DNA from: Przewalskia tangutica
Taxonomy: Eukaryota > Streptophyta > Magnoliopsida > Solanales > Solanaceae
Assembly: GCA_029844215.1 (NCBI GenBank)
Contig: CM056718.1
Coordinates: 84,556,764 to 84,620,763 of the forward strand
DNA length: 64,000 nt
Reading direction: 5' to 3'
Within the stretch, counting starts at the first letter, position 1, and each line of letters opens with the position of its first letter. Both the position numbers and the translations under genes were made by a program. The notes under the pieces are model-generated. The model was not told the DNA's origin and searched no databases. It was given only the letters and a program-made list of their open reading frames with translations. Of this stretch, positions 11,156 to 25,479 are shown piece after piece.

Positions 11156-14100
11156 TCACACCACGACCGACCGCTCACATCGTGCCCTACACAGGCACCC
11201 TCTTGGCATACATCAGAGAATAGCAGCGGAACATACACAACTGATAAAATACTTAAACATAAATTAACAACAGGCTAGCCGATAAGGCCACCTTCCGTAA
11301 CTTATACCAATAAAACAGTACATTTTTTTTTTCTTTACAACCCAATCCACTATGTGACTACAGACCTCTAAGAACAACAATCCTGGCGGGACAGGGCCCC
11401 GCAATACCCCCTGAATGTACAACAACTGACAATACCAGGGATAAGCCTCCGAAATGAGGGAGCTTCAGCGGAGCAGTGATCCTAAGGCGAGGATCAAGAA
11501 CTGTACTCTACTGCGGCATGAACGCACCCGGAGAGGTCGCACAACATGTACCAAATATGTGAAATCGAAATCGTAATGAAATCATAAGTCTAATAATAAA
11601 GCGGAGACATGTATGATACTCGATTAACGATGATCGCGGCCTTACTAACAATGAGAGAGTAAATAGGTGTATACTTACAATATAAAGTAGGAAGCTCACG
11701 ATCAAAACAGACCACCTGTCCGCGATCGTTAAGCAATCCTATTCACGGGACTATTTCACCCGCGTAGATCGCGTGGACCCGCGTGAGGTATTCTCGCATG
11801 AGACTATTTCACTGCATAAGCCCTTACGACTCGCGTGAGGTATTCCTCGCATAGGCTGGACCGCCCGCACGGGACTATTTCACCCGCATAAGCCCTACGG
11901 ACTCGCATGAGGTATTCCTCGCATCGTGGGTAGCAAATCCACGGGAATATGCAATGTCACAAACCCGGGGAATGACCCCGCAATTATTTCTGAACTACTA
12001 GCACAAATCCGGCTATCACACATAACATAAGCACTACCGGCTTATCATACAATATATAAGCAAGTTAAGCAATCCCCTAACTTCTTATTATTCTGTTTCA
12101 TATACACTCTCATTTTAGTTTACTTAAGGCACTAACATGTTCTTTATAAAAATCCGGGAATTTAACCCAAAGTACTACGTACTTCTATTCTTTCAAAATG
12201 ACTCATTTCATTATAAAACTTCCAAGATACTAATAACCGTAGTATCAAGTTACAATTTCTTTTTCAAGACAAGTCACAATACTTTTAGAAATAAAATTAG
12301 GCTTCTAAATCAAGTGACTTCTTCTCTCATAAAAGCCTTAGGCAATTGATGCCTTTAAATCAAATTGCCTTTCAAATAAATCAAGCCATTTATCTTTCCA
12401 TAAAGCCAATATAATCAACTCCCCATAAAGTCGTTATATTCACTTTATACCTAAGTCAAGTACAATTTCCTATCCAAGGGACTTATACGTTTACAACGAA
12501 ACAAGTGTCACATTCTTTAAAACTCTTCAAGTCCCTTAACATGCTTAAATTACTTAAGAGTAAACCATTCTCTTATTAACTTTCCATAAAGCTATTATAA
12601 CCAACTTCCCATAAAGCCGTTATACTAGCTTTATACATTAGCAACTTACATACTTCTTTTTAACCAAGAGACTTAAACTTTCCAACAAAACAAGTATCAA
12701 AATACTTTCAACATACTTAAAGTCTCTTAACTTTTGAAAACCAAGATATCCTTAATAATTAAACAAGTGAGTTAATTCCCTAACTCAAACAACTTGGGCA
12801 TTCTTAAAATAAGCCAAGGATATCAAATAGACTAGATTGTCAAAATCTTGTACGTCTACCGTACTATACATTTACAACTTAATCATGCTCAAGAGATAAG
12901 AAAGTTCCACATACCTCTTCGGTTTAATCCACTTGCTAAGTCCAATCGCCGTACGTAGTATGCCAACCTATAATGACCATAGTACGTCTATTAACTTCTA
13001 GTTTCAAACGTAGAATATTCCAAGTGCAAGTCACTAAATTCTACGGAAAATCGGACAGCACTTCCTTTGTTTTTACTAACTTTTCCACCTTTTTCAAGGC
13101 CGAATACAATAACCAAACAGCCCCAATTGGCTCACCACAATTTATAAGGTAGTTCAATACAAATGAATAACCAAACAGCCCCAATTGTCTCACCACAAAC
13201 GATAACAAACTAGTCTAAATCAGAATGTCAATTCGTGATTAGGCAACAATACAAATCGTTTCTAATTCCTTTTTAATCCAAGTGGTTTAGTATAACATGA
13301 TATCAAGCCGCAATCGATTACAACTACTACAATCCTCAAGTAGGTAAACATGCGACAATTCTAATAAACGACCAAAATTGTATTTCAATTTCAAAAGGCT
13401 AATCATGTCCTTTTCGGTTCTAGGCTTCTACAATCCATGTCACTTATCAAACTTCATAACACAAATCACATGATCACTTATAACTTATCATAACATGAAA
13501 TCTTAAATTACAAAAGTAAAATGAAGATTATACCTCAATTAGCCCAATTATGATCCAAGATCACAAGTCGCTCCTTAGCAACTTTAGCTCCTCCTTTCGA
13601 CGTTCCAATCCACTCCAAGCAACCCTTAGAAGCTTATAAAAGACTCATCTTCAAGTTTCAACTTCAAAGTTGAATAACCCTTTAGGTTTTCGCCTTGCGA
13701 CTAATACGAAAACACCACATTTCCGGGATCTTTTTATTGAGAAACACTTACTATACCCTTAGGTACCTTGGCTTAAAGTGGGGGAATTATTGGACAACAA
13801 TTGAAAAAATTTCCTTCAAACCCTAGCCCTTGGCCGAGAGCTCCCTCAAGCCTCCCTCAAATTTTCTTGAATTTTTTTAAGTGTTTAGCCTTGTCTTGCA
13901 CTAGCATACAATATATAACATGATGGAGGGTTAAGATTAGCACAATTGTGTGGCTTGGATAAGTTTCACATGGATCAAGTCTAGGTGGCCTTTGACTTAG
14001 TCAACTTTGTCAAGCTTCAAGACTAGCAAGACTTGGTCATTTAATTTATGGTCAAATGACCATTCTAACCATGACAATTTCGTCCATGACCATAAGGGGC

Positions 14101-14245
14101 GACACGTGTCGCCTCCCGTTAAATCGCAATATTTCGTTTCCACCAATTCCAAAATTCGACAAACTTTTACTCGTCTCAAATCTTAACATTGTTGAGTTCT
14201 TACGTACGTTCTTATAAACATATCCTGAAATTCCGGGGTGTAACA
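11156..14245 (-). repeat. M1 3' LTR
   Basis: Ends in plus-strand GTGTAACA at 14245 (minus-strand LTR start TGTTACAC). The inner TGTCACGACCCG-type end near 11157 is corrupted to TCACACCACGACC. It holds the same CpG-rich bracketed modules (11740-11945) and AT-rich body as the 5' LTR. A perfect GACACGTGTC palindrome (14101-14110) lies in U3. Confidence 0.88.
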
Positions 14246-14260
14246 TTCTTCCCCCCTTAG
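14246..14260 (-). other. Polypurine tract of M1
   Basis: Minus-strand CTAAGGGGGGAAGAA sits directly against the 3' LTR, where it would prime plus-strand synthesis. It is preceded by the conserved palindromic GAACATTCGGGGACGAATG context also seen before the P1, A2 and M2 3' LTRs. Confidence 0.85.
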
Positions 14261-17200
14261 AAACATTCGTCCCCGAATGTTCTCTCGGGAGTCAAACTTA
14301 AGATAGCGACATAGTCTCCTTACAACCCCTACATACCAATAATGCCACACTTGGCCGCATAACAATACTCATACCAAAATATCAACTGAACCCCACGTGT
14401 CAACATCGGTTATCTGCATAAAGCTTCGCACTCTAAGCTTACTACAATCTTCCCGGATAAGCCTCGCCTTATCCATAGCCCGCCGAGTCAAGTGCGACCA
14501 AATAATCGAACCTCGCCATGTCGAACCATCCGACCGACGATCTCCACTTTCTACACAAGGCCTCGCATCGCCACCAAAACCGAAGTGGTATTCGTTATCG
14601 TTATGTAACAAGACAAGAGGCAATTAACCTTCCCGCTATTCCGAAATCAAAACACAGCCCGCAACCTATCCTCGAGTGCTCGGATAGTACGCTATGCCCG
14701 ACCGCTTGGCCCGAGGGTGTAATGCAACACCGAGACTCACCGTGTCCCTAATCCTTTCAAAACCTCCGAGTTATCCGCAATCGAGCTCATCTATCTGTAA
14801 TCATAAGCGTAGGAACCTCGTGCGCCTCACAATCTCTCTCGCTATACAAGCTAGTATAAACCTCGGTAGAGTAAATGGTCCCAACTGAAAGAACACAATG
14901 GTTTCGCCACTTAATTACCATGACCCCAGTCGCACTTCCTCCGAGTGCGATGCCACCTCAGAACAAGATCCATAATAATTACCTCTCATATCTAGGTTGG
15001 GATTTCAATCGCTGCAATAGCCCATCGGGCTTCGGTACACAACCATGACTGCTACTAACTCGGACACTAAGCAAGAACTCCGCTATGTCTCTCTTCCGGT
15101 CATCTTACCCATACATACATCTGAGGCCACGACACGACTTAGTCGGCCCCAAATAATTAGAGCCATAAGCACTGCGTGCCTCCCCTAGAACCTGCTGACT
15201 AGTCCTGCAGCACCGGGTACACGCAATCTATCCTCATCTCATAGCACCCCATCCGTGCTACTAAAATGTGCTCTTCTCTCCTGAGAGTCGTGAATCGATC
15301 TCAGATCATAATCGAATCCTCATACTGCCGCTCCTTACCTCCCCAACAACTAAGACTGCAACCTCTCGGATCTAGACTTCATTAACCTTGAAACAAATAA
15401 TCGAACCCTAGGCTCGTGAATCAAGGATCTCACGGACCATATCCTGTCTATCGGTCGCCCATCCGCACTACCCCAGTCCACCACAAAGAGTATCTCAGAA
15501 TCGTCTTGGCTTTCCCCGGATGGTATAGGATACCAATATCACAATCCTTGAGTAACTCTAACCACCATCGGTGTCGCAAATTCTACTGCCTCAGTCTGCA
15601 GACATACCAGAGGCTTTTGTGGTCTGCACAATTATCCACATGAAGTCTGTATATACGTCATGCCCCCAAATCTTCCAGGCATGATTTAACTGCCGCCAGC
15701 ACTAAATCGTGAGTGGCGCAATTTCTTCTCCTGCTTCCCTAACCACCGGGAAAACATAGGCTCTATCCTTATCGTCAAGGCCAAGACACAACCTAGCCCA
15801 ACACCCAACGTGTTATCATAAAACCTAACCCTATAGTCTCACAGGAGGGGTTAGAACTGTAGTCGTGGTCAACTTATCTTTCGATAACTGAAAGCCTTTC
15901 TCATTCGGAATATTCGGGTATACTTAATCTCACTTATGGTTCCTGTTTCCCTTTCTCTGTTGCAACCAAACTTGGTCACTAAACTTAGATTTGATTCCTT
16001 TGCTTGCCTCACGGCTAAGACTTACTGTCAACCACATTTTTGGGGAGGTTTCTGATCTCACAAGTAGTAACCCGGTTTTCCTTTCCCGATGTAGAGCCTA
16101 TAACTAGGTGTTACCACATTTTCTTGAAATATTCTTACCGCCCATTATCAACTAATGGTCTTTACACTCGTCTGGGTAATCATGACCTGCAACTTACATT
16201 AATATCTTTACGATACTTCCTCACCAATTAGACGTGCGTTCTTAATTACCCCAACACAACACTTTTCCCACTGTTATCTACAATCAGAACCTATGGTACG
16301 ACGATATCAAGACCTTACTGCCTTATATCCTTCGCCTAACAACATGGGTACACGCAACCCCATAATTCGTAAATCGTCCTTTATGTGGGGAGAAAACTTA
16401 TCTCCTTTCTTAAACTTTCTCGAGTCACAACCCTAATCACAGGTCCTCTCGCGTCCAAGAATTATCTAATCATCACGCCCGCCTTAAAGTAGTGTAGATT
16501 TTCAAAACCTACCAAAGATGCCTCACTTTCACGGCAAGACTGCATTTATTTATTCATGCCTTGCACATTTTCCTAAAATTATCTGGAAGGTCGTGGCCCT
16601 GACCGCCACACCAAACCAACTCCAAGTACCTCCAAGGGCATTTAACATAAATTCCTTCAAATTCAATTATTACTACTTTCTGCCTCAATCCACCTCAAAT
16701 GAACAAATCACACAGACTTATTAAAAACAATTATGTCAAAGAAGGAAGAATAATTCACTGGTTACCACCATTTCTCTTCCTTTCCACTCGATAACCGGCT
16801 TATCGGAAAACTGGTACCGAAATCAATCTCTCTCTGTAGTCCACGTTGGCATCACAAGAGCCCAACTAGTCCGTACTCATAATGACTTCAACGTCTGTCA
16901 TAACAGCTCTGCTAGGTCTGCTAAGGTCCAACGACTGTATCGTTACCGGTAATTATTATCTACTCGCCACTACCACCCATCACTCACGTGTGATCACCCA
17001 AAGGTTCTCATGGATTCAGCTTTATTTCTTTACACTTGGTTGCTCTCTTTTCATCGGTCGCACTTTTCCGCATCCCAAACTTATTTTAGCGTCACGCATA
17101 GCCTTCATATCGATTCGGTCTCGATCTTGGAGTTACTAAATTAAACAATACAAGGCCCATTCCGGCTCGCAACCTGGTTCCTGGAATGCGTCCACGAACC

Positions 17201-18078
17201 CATAAAACGATTAACTAGACTTGGGCCTTACACCTCGTGACTGTCACGTGGCGACTACTACCAACTAATCCCATTTCATTTCAAGCTATGGGCGACCCTT
17301 AATAGATCCCCAACCCGACTCGGCCGCACTTAACTCTTACCCTGGCGACTTAACTTTACTACCCGAGAAGGCCTTATATACCTAAGGTCTCGACGGTTAT
17401 CACATTCTCGTGCTCGCAATTTCCATGCCCAAGCCTAACTTATCAGCCTCGTGAACCGTACAAAAAACTTCTCGTAAAATCATAGGCGTGTTGTCTTGAC
17501 CACAACAACTATACTTTCTTCGTCCGATCTCGCCCGTACAATTACCTTAAGCATACCACGTAGCTTAAGTTGCTAACATAGTCTTCCACTTAGTCTCTTA
17601 ATTAACTTCTTAAGGGTCCATTACATTCTCACACATCTCATCATCACCTAATTATCTCAAATTAGCACGTAAAACCTTGATGAGAGTTCCTTAACTGCTC
17701 ATACCTTCCCGGTATTTATTTAGTCCTTACCCAATCCTGGTAATCTAAAATCATCCTAGGCAACACACATGTGACCCCCAAACATAAATTCGTATAGTTG
17801 TATGTCACAATACCAACTATACTACAAACATTACCAACCCGATACGCAATCCACATAATCCTTCCCGGTCATCACGCTTTCTCGTAGCTGCAAACAATCA
17901 TAACTTGTTAGGGAAAGACGACCCTAACCATACAGCTCTATCGCACGATCTTAGAGTGAGAAGAATGGAAACCAATCCTAAATGTCCTGCAGCCTCCTGA
18001 TTATAGATGTGGTGCACAACACACCGATAATCAAGACTCTACTAGACACGGTCTGTAGACACTTTCCGAGGACTAACT

Positions 18079-18090
18079 GCTCTGATACCA
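18079..18090 (-). other. Primer-binding site, tRNA-iMet, M1
   Basis: Minus-strand TGGTATCAGAGC, separated by a few bases from the LTR edge at 18095. Confidence 0.9.
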
Positions 18091-18094
18091 CTTT

Positions 18095-20526
18095 TGTCAC
18101 GACCCGACCCTCGCCGCGATCGTGCCCTACACAGGCACCCTCGCATACATCGAGAATAGCAATGAACATACACAATCGATAAAATACTTAAACATAAGAT
18201 AACAACAAAGCTAGCCGATAAGGCCACCTTCCGTAACTTATACCAATAAAACAAGACATTTTTTCTTTACAACCCAATCCACTATGTGACTACGCACTTA
18301 AGAACAACAATCTCAAGGGACAGGCCCCGCCATACCCCGAATGTACAACAACCGACAATACGAGGATAAGCCTCCAAATGAGGAGCTTCTCAACAGTTCA
18401 ACGGTGATCCTAAGAGCGAGGATCAACAACATGTACTCTACTGCGGCGTGAACGCACTTCGGGCGAGGTCGACAACATGTACCAAATATGTGAAATCAAA
18501 TCGTAATGAAATCATAAGTCTAATAATAAACTGAGACATGTATGATACTCAATTAACGATAATCGTGCCTTACTAACAATGAGAGTAAATAGGTGTATAC
18601 TTACAATATAAAGTAGGAAGCTCACGATCAAAACAGACCACCGTCCGCAGATCATTAAGCAATCCTATTCACGGGACTATTTCACCCGCATAGATCGCGT
18701 GGACCCGCATGAGGTATTCCTCGCATGGGACTATTTCACCCGCATAAGCCCTTACGACTCGCACGAGGTATTCCTCGCATAGGTCGGACCCGCCCGCACG
18801 GGACTATTTCACCCGCATAAGCCCTACGGACTCGCACGAGGTATTCCTCGTGATCGTGGGTAGCAAATCCACTGAATATGCAATGCCACAAACCCGGAAT
18901 GACCGCAATTATTTCAACTACTAGCACAAATTCGCTATCACACATAACATAAGCACTACCGCTTATCATACAATATATAAGCAAGTTAAGCAATCCCTAA
19001 CTTCTTATTATTTTGTTTCATATACACTCTCATTTTAGTTTACTTAAGGCACTAACATATTCTTTATAAAAATCCGGGAATTTAACCCAAAGTACTACGT
19101 ACTTCTATTCTTTCAAAATGACTCATTTATTATAAAACTTCCAAGATACTAATAACCGTAGTATCAAGTTACAATTTCTTTTTCAAGACAAGTCACAATA
19201 CTTTTAGAAATAAAATTAGGCTTCTAAATCAAGTGACTTCTTCTCTCGTAAAAGCCTTAGGCAATTGATGCCTTTAAATCAAATTGCCTTTCAAATAAAT
19301 CAAGCCATTTATCTTTCCATAAAGCCAATATAACCAACTCCCCATAAAGTCGTTATATTCACTTTATACCTAATTCAAGTACAATTTCCTATCCAAGGGA
19401 CTTATACGTTTACAACGAAACAAGTGTCACATTCTTTAAAACTCTTCAAGTCCCTTGACATGCTTAAATTACTTAAGAGTAAACCATTATCTTATTAACT
19501 TTCCATAAAGCTATTATAACCAACTTCCCATAAAGCCGTTATACTAGCTTTATACATTAGCAACTTACATACTTCTTTTTAACCAAGAGACTTAAACTTT
19601 CCAACAAAACAAGTATCAAAATACTTTCAACATACTTAAAGTCTCTTAACTTTTGAAAACCAAGATATCCTTAATAATTAAACAAGTGAGTTAATTCCCT
19701 AACTCAAACAACTTGGGCATTCTTAAAATAAGCCAAGGATATCAAATAGACTAGATTGTCAAAATCTTGTACGTCTACCGTACTATACATTTACAACTTA
19801 ATCATGCTCAAGAGATAAGAAAGTTTCACATACCTCTTCGGTTTAATCCACTTGCTAAGTCCAATCGCCGTACGTAGTATGCCAACCTATAATGACCATA
19901 GTACGTCTATTAACTTCTAGTTTCAAACGTAGAATATTCCAAGTGCAAGTCACTAAATTCTACGGAAAATCGGACAACACTTCCTTTGTTTTTACTAACT
20001 TTTCCACCTTTTTCAAGGCCGAATACAATAACCAAACAGCCCCAATTGGCTCACCATAATTTATAAGGTAGTTCAATACAAATGAATAACCAAACAGCCC
20101 CAATTGGCTCACCACAAACGATAACAAACTAGTCTAAACTATAATGTCAATTCGGCAATTAGGCAACAATACAAATCGTTTCCAATTCCTTTTTAATCCA
20201 AGTGGTTTAGTATAACATGATATCAAGCCGCAATCGATTACAACTACTGCAATCCTCAAGTAGGTAAACATGCGACGATTCTAATAAACGACCAAAATTG
20301 TATTTCAATTTCAAAAGGCTAATCATCTCCTTTTCGGTTCTAGGCTTCTACAATCCATGTCACTTATCAAACTTCATAACACAAATCACATGATCAATTA
20401 TAACTTATCATAACATGAAATATTCAATTACAAAAGTAAAACGAAGATTATACCTCAATTAGCCCAATTATGATCCAAGATCACAAGTCGCTCCTTAGCA
20501 ACTTTAGCTCCTCCTTTCGACGTTCC
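18095..20526 (-). repeat. M1 5' LTR, inner segment
   Basis: Begins plus-strand TGTCACGACCCG and runs to CGACGTTCC at 20526, where A2 inserted. It corresponds to 11157-13609 of the 3' LTR, with scattered differences concentrated at CAG/CTG sites. Confidence 0.9.
20522..20526 (+). repeat. Left target-site duplication of A2
   Basis: GTTCC immediately precedes A2. The right-hand counterpart (32509-32512) reads GCCC before AATCCACTCC. The empty site, at 13610-13630 in M1's other LTR, reads CGTTCCAATCC. Confidence 0.6.
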
Positions 20527-23500
20527 TGTTATACCCCGTATTTCCAGTGTATGTACGTAAGGACGTACGTAGAAAATTTGAACTTTTAAATAGGCTTGGA
20601 CGATTTCCCTTTGTGCACAACACCCGGTTAGAGTCGTTTGACTAAACGCTTTCACGACTTTCGTAGGGAAAATTTCGCTATGTCATTTCTAATTTTTATG
20701 GATTTTTCCGAGAGACGAAACATTTTAGACCAACTAGAGGGCGAAACTTGGCACCCTCTCATTGGAGGATGGTTGGACGGTAATGTGGCCGAAAGTGTGC
20801 CTATTTTGTCATGGAGTTGGTAGGATATTTTTTGTGGTAATTGGATAAGGTGCACTTGGCATGATCTTGACCCTACACTTGCACCACACTTGGCTTGATC
20901 TTGGCCATTGGTTAGCCATGGCTTGACCTATAAATACCCCTCCCCTTTGATGAACTTCTTCATCCAAAAATTGTGCTAAGTCTTGAAATCTCTTCTCCCT
21001 CCCTCTAGAGTTCTCGTCCCCCTCCCCCTTGTGAGGCCTTAGCCGAGAGTCCCTCTCCCCTCCCCCCTTGGCCGAGAGTTCCCCCCCTAGTAGGGTAGGC
21101 CGATGGGTATACACCCCCCCTCCTTGTGGTGCTAGCCGTGGGGTACCCCCCCCTAGCCTAGTTGTTTTCGTATAAATACCCTCCTCTTGGTAGAAATACT
21201 CTCAAAAGTATTGTTACTATACCCAAATTACCTTAGCCGTATACCTTGTAGTATTCTAAGGTTATACTTATACGAAAAGCCCATAAATACTATTATACTT
21301 CCTTCCACACAAAACCGAAACCCTAAGGAAAATCTCCATAGTTGGTTGGAGTATTAAGTAGAAGTTGGTTAGAACTTCTAAGGGTTGTGTGGAGCTGGCC
21401 TGAGCGCACTGAGTAGAGCTAAACCTTGCTCAGATCGACATTTAAACTCGGATAATTTTGGGCTTATCGAGGTAAACACTCGACCTTCTTGTAATTGGAA
21501 ATAACATCTTGTTAGAATAAATAGTTGAAGTATACTATATATATAAATGAACGTAGTTATCGCAATGTCTTTTGACTTAAGCCCAATTATAAGAAACCTT
21601 TCGAAAGAAGAGGGTGAATCAGTAATTACATAGACCGTATTACAGAGACTTGTGTATCTTTTCTGTGTGATAGAATTGTGCACGTCCGTTTAGACGCATA
21701 ACCCCCTGGTTGGCTTGGTAGCCGGCCCCGATAGAGGAGGAGATTTACGCTGTTGCGGGGGGGAGGTGCTGCCGAATTTTCTGTAGAATGTTCTACGATT
21801 AGACCTAGATGTTAATAAGCGCCTTGTGGCCTTATAGGTTGAAGTACCATGCGTGGCGCGATCTACTTGGCTTAAGGAGTAGCCGACGGTTTGAGGTACT
21901 TGGAGCGTTTTGCTATTAGTCGATAATCGTCGCGAGGTATGTGAACCTCTTCCTACCTTTTCTAGCATGATATGTGTATAACTATGTAGTACGGTAGACG
22001 TACATGTGTTAAGCGTATTTGATTGGTTTGAAACATAAAAGTGTTATAACGGCTTTATGGGAAGTTGGTTATAACAGCTTTATGTAAGTAAGAAAATGCT
22101 TTATGATTTTAAAAGGTAACTGATTTGACTTATAACTGACTTGATGTGTAATAATAAAGAATCTTGAAGTACTTCAAAAGAATGCTGAATCATTTTTAAT
22201 GTAAGAATAATACTTGGTTTTGAAAACATAAGAGTTATACTAGCTTTATGGGAAGTTAGGTATAACGTCTTAAGAATGGTAAAATGAATGGTTTATTGAT
22301 CTTAAAAGATAAGAGACTTAACTTGTTTTACTTGGTAATTAACATTTTGTTAAAAAATGTTGTAAAACCTCATTCGCGAGTAATGAGTACTTGATTTTAA
22401 AAGCAATAATGTTTTACTGATTTCGGAAATCAGAATAAGTATCGAACAAATCACGAAGTAGCTAATAAAGGGAAATGTTTTGACTAATAATGTATTAGTA
22501 AAACCAGTAGAAACTTCCATCCGCATAGAAACTAAGATGAGACAAAATGATGTTACATTTCCTAGATCATGGTCGCTTAAATAAGATTGTTATAAACAAG
22601 AATAACCTACTCACGATCGCATATATGTTTCTCAAATTGCTTTTAAAGGAGAATTATATCATTAAGTGATTAAAATTATGAACTACGAAACCTTTCGAAA
22701 ACGAGAAACTTGAGTAATTGTAATTAGGCAAACTTAAAACATTTGGAAAAGAATGTTGTTACTTGATTTTATGAAGAAAAGTGTTTTGATTTACTTCAAA
22801 GGATAATCACTCTATTTTCATATACTACGGGTATTGTGTGACTTTTGTAAACGTAACGTATCTTTTAAAAGATAATGTATGAAGTACTTTGGGAATAGAT
22901 ACTCGATCTTGTTAATCATATAATAGAATGTACCTTGTGTGTCTAACTTGATTGTGTTGGTTTGTGATAGCCTTGTAATACTTTCTTGTTGATTTGATAA
23001 GTAGACGTGATATGATGCTATGTGTGTTAGTGTCTTGTAACGTTTGCGAAAGAGAGTATTCTTGTTGTGCTTATGTTGTGTAACGATAAGCTGTTATGTT
23101 AGTATAATATCACTCACCTCTTGACATATTTCCGAGGTTGTCGCCTCCGACGCGGGTAGACTGCCGTCCAGGACCATGATTCGAGAATACCCTACGCGGG
23201 TCCGTGGATCCATGCGGAACTACGGAGTTCCGTGTTAGTTTGCGGCCCTCGTGGTCACGCGGTCTCTGCGCCACGCGATCGCGGGTCCGGGGCGATGCCG
23301 AGGAGTAGCTACCGATGCGGGTTATGTACCTATGCGGCCTATGTGAGTGGCCTACGGACTACGGTAGTCCGTGATTAGGCTTGCATGGTGATACTACGGA
23401 AATTGGCCCCGCTTGATCATTCGCAGCCTAGAAAAGACTCGCATGCTTTAACTATTGTTGCTCTTGTTTATGATATGGCACTATGCGCGGTTACCTTGGT

Positions 23501-23988
23501 TGTTTCATACATACTTGCAAAACTGATTTTAAAATGATATGTTTTCATTTAAGTACTTTACAGTTTCACATACTTGGTACCTGTTGTACTGACCTCCTTC
23601 GGGGGGCTGCGTTCATGCCGCAGGTTGAGGTACACCAGTCGTTGATCCTAGTCCTCGGCGTCACAGTCAACAGATGGGAAGCTCCGCTTCTCCGAGGCTT
23701 ATCGTGGTATAGTCCGTCGTTGTAGATATTTACATTCAGGTATGGCGGGCCCCGCCCGCCATTGTTGTCATATCTTTCTTAGGTCCAGAGTAATCGCTGT
23801 GGCGAGTTGTAATGGGATGAATCGTCGGTTTTAAATTGATCTATATATATATGCCGTAAGGCAAGTTTTCTCCGACATCGCTTCTTACTTCATAATATTT
23901 TCATGTCTTGTTTTATGTTCTGCGATTACTGATGTTGTATCACCAGGGTGCCCGGTAGGCACGATCACGGCCCGGTTCGGTCGTGACA
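20527..23988 (+). repeat. A2 5' LTR
   Basis: TGTTATACCCCG start and TCGTGACA end. U3 has a GAGGGCGAAACTTGGCACCC block (20738) and a TATA box (20929-20936). A C-rich stretch follows (21000-21150), then a long AT-rich body and a GC-rich segment near 23140-23400. It pairs with 29098-32508. Confidence 0.93.
20929..20936 (+). promoter_or_regulatory. TATA box of A2 5' LTR
   Basis: TATAAATA in the context CTTGACC...CCCCTCCCC. The identical block is at 29492-29499 in the 3' LTR. Confidence 0.65.
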
Positions 23989-23992
23989 AAAG

Positions 23993-24003
23993 TGGTATCG
24001 AGC
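23993..24003 (+). other. Primer-binding site of A2, altered
   Basis: Reads TGGTATCGAGC where minus-strand relatives have TGGTATCAGAGC. The missing bases fit the window-wide CAG-to-CG change, so it may be a read error rather than a real mutation. Confidence 0.8.
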
Positions 24004-24185
24004 GCTTAATCCTGAAAGTGTCTACGCATCAGATCCAAGAGTCTTGATTATCGCTGTTGTGCACCACACCAATAATCGTGAGGCTATAGGATATTTAGGA
24101 TTTGTTTCTATTCTTCTCACTCGAGATCGTGCCTTAGAGCCGTGTTGTAAGTTGGACCCTCTCACGATTTCTTTCCCTTACCGCT

Positions 24186-24900
24186 ATGCCTCCGCAGGGC
24201 AACCCGCCCGGGAGGCGGCGGCCGAGGAGCCGCGAGTAGAGTTCGAGGGTTACGAGGGCACAGCCCAATCATCACCCGAGTTAGGTGCTTCATTCGGGAG
24301 TTCTGCAACGCCACTAAGCCCCAAAGAGAGTTTAGCACGGCGGCAATTCCTATCGCGCCATGATGTTTGAACCTTCGCCCACGACCGAATAGAGAATATA
24401 GATTGCAAAAAGCGACCTATTACTAGCTATGGATTTGGCTACCGCAGAGTATACCGATGTACCGCGAGTCTGAAGACTATCTAAGAGAGGGTTGTGCAAG
24501 AGTAATTCTTCGATTAGGCTTGAGCATGGCCGTATGCGGGCTTATGCGCAGCAGCCAAGAAACGTAGAGATCGACGTTAATGAATGACAAAGAAGAGGCT
24601 GCGGCGTAAGGTCCTTTAGTAACTTTTGAGGCTAGTCACCTCACCAGCGGATTAGATTACGCACATCCACCAGTGAAGAAAGGTCCTCAACAGGGTTCAG
24701 GACGTTCGTGGTATGCAGCAGATGGTCAGAGCACCACAGCTTCCGCTACACGTAGGTTCCAACACCGGATTCGCTTTTTCCCAGCGTCATAGCTGATGAC
24801 GCCATCCCGGGAATGTCATCTTTTAGTTAGTACTTGTTTTACCTACGACCGTCAGGGTCTGATGTCGAAAGAGTGTCCTTGTAGGAGGACTTAGCCTTCA
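24186..24900 (+). pseudogene. gag remnant of A2 with decayed zinc knuckle
   Basis: Starts at the ATG at 24186 (MPPQGNPP), about 190 bases past the primer site as in element A and M2. A first frame runs to 24370 and then breaks. At 24835-24876 lies the nucleocapsid knuckle; its second cysteine is Tyr (TAC against TGC in M2) and its histidine is lost, consistent with G-to-A decay. Gag would coat the element's RNA. No intact protein is possible. Confidence 0.65.
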
Positions 24901-25479
24901 GGATCGATGGGTAGTCGTCACCTTCCTTAGCTATGCGCCCTACGGGGCAGGTTTGATTAGAACGACTTAAGGGAGTGGAGCAGTAGATACAGGTTTATCC
25001 TTAACCCTCTAGAGATTAGTACGTATGATGAGATGAGTATATCTTAAGTGCTATGTTCTGATAGCAGTGTGTAAATTGTGATTAGGAATCATAGTTAGTA
25101 ACCGGGGAAGATTGGGGGATAGAGAAAGTGTGAGCCTTAGAGTGTTATACGTGGAGACCTTAGAGGTAAGGCCATCTCGAGTAAAAGATGTATTGTTTAT
25201 GTTTGACCCTTATCGGAGTGCATTGTGCACGTGAGCTATGTTTGTGGGATAAGTCCCTGAGTAGTGTGGAATGAAAGAGGGTAGTTGAGCTAAGAAGACC
25301 GCTAGGTTTTCGTAACGTGATTAGTAAGAGTTTTCCGGTTCGGGGAGCTAATGTCTTGCGCGTTGCCGGGTCGGGTTGAGGCCACGTTGCGGGTCAACCC
25401 GCGGCATGTTTGGTGGTGGGGTCAGTTTGTGATGGTTCCGCCTTGTGGTAGGATCACGCGGTGTTTGGCCTGTTCGCGA
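24901..25479 (+). other. A2 interior between gag and S2
   Basis: Collinear with M2's interior (for example 25377-25470 with the reverse of 49335-49440). No domain recognised. The open frames at 25348-25587 on both strands straddle the S2 edge and are not genes. Confidence 0.5.

Larger units (their letters stand above)
14246..18094 (-). pseudogene. M1 interior: decayed gag/pol remnant
   Basis: 3.85 kb with no long frame on either strand. Blocks align with the interiors of other elements: 14450-14590 with 48890-49040 of M2, and 17180-17270 with 49310-49400 of M2 and 25380-25470 of A2. It is therefore ordinary retroelement interior, longer than the family-A interiors by about 1.2 kb. I see no intact RT, integrase or zinc-knuckle motif. 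Confidence 0.6.

Noticed and set aside
16040..17139. ORFs of 60-85 codons inside M1's interior on the plus strand
   Set aside because: They are antisense to the element, show no domain, and the region is decayed retroelement interior.
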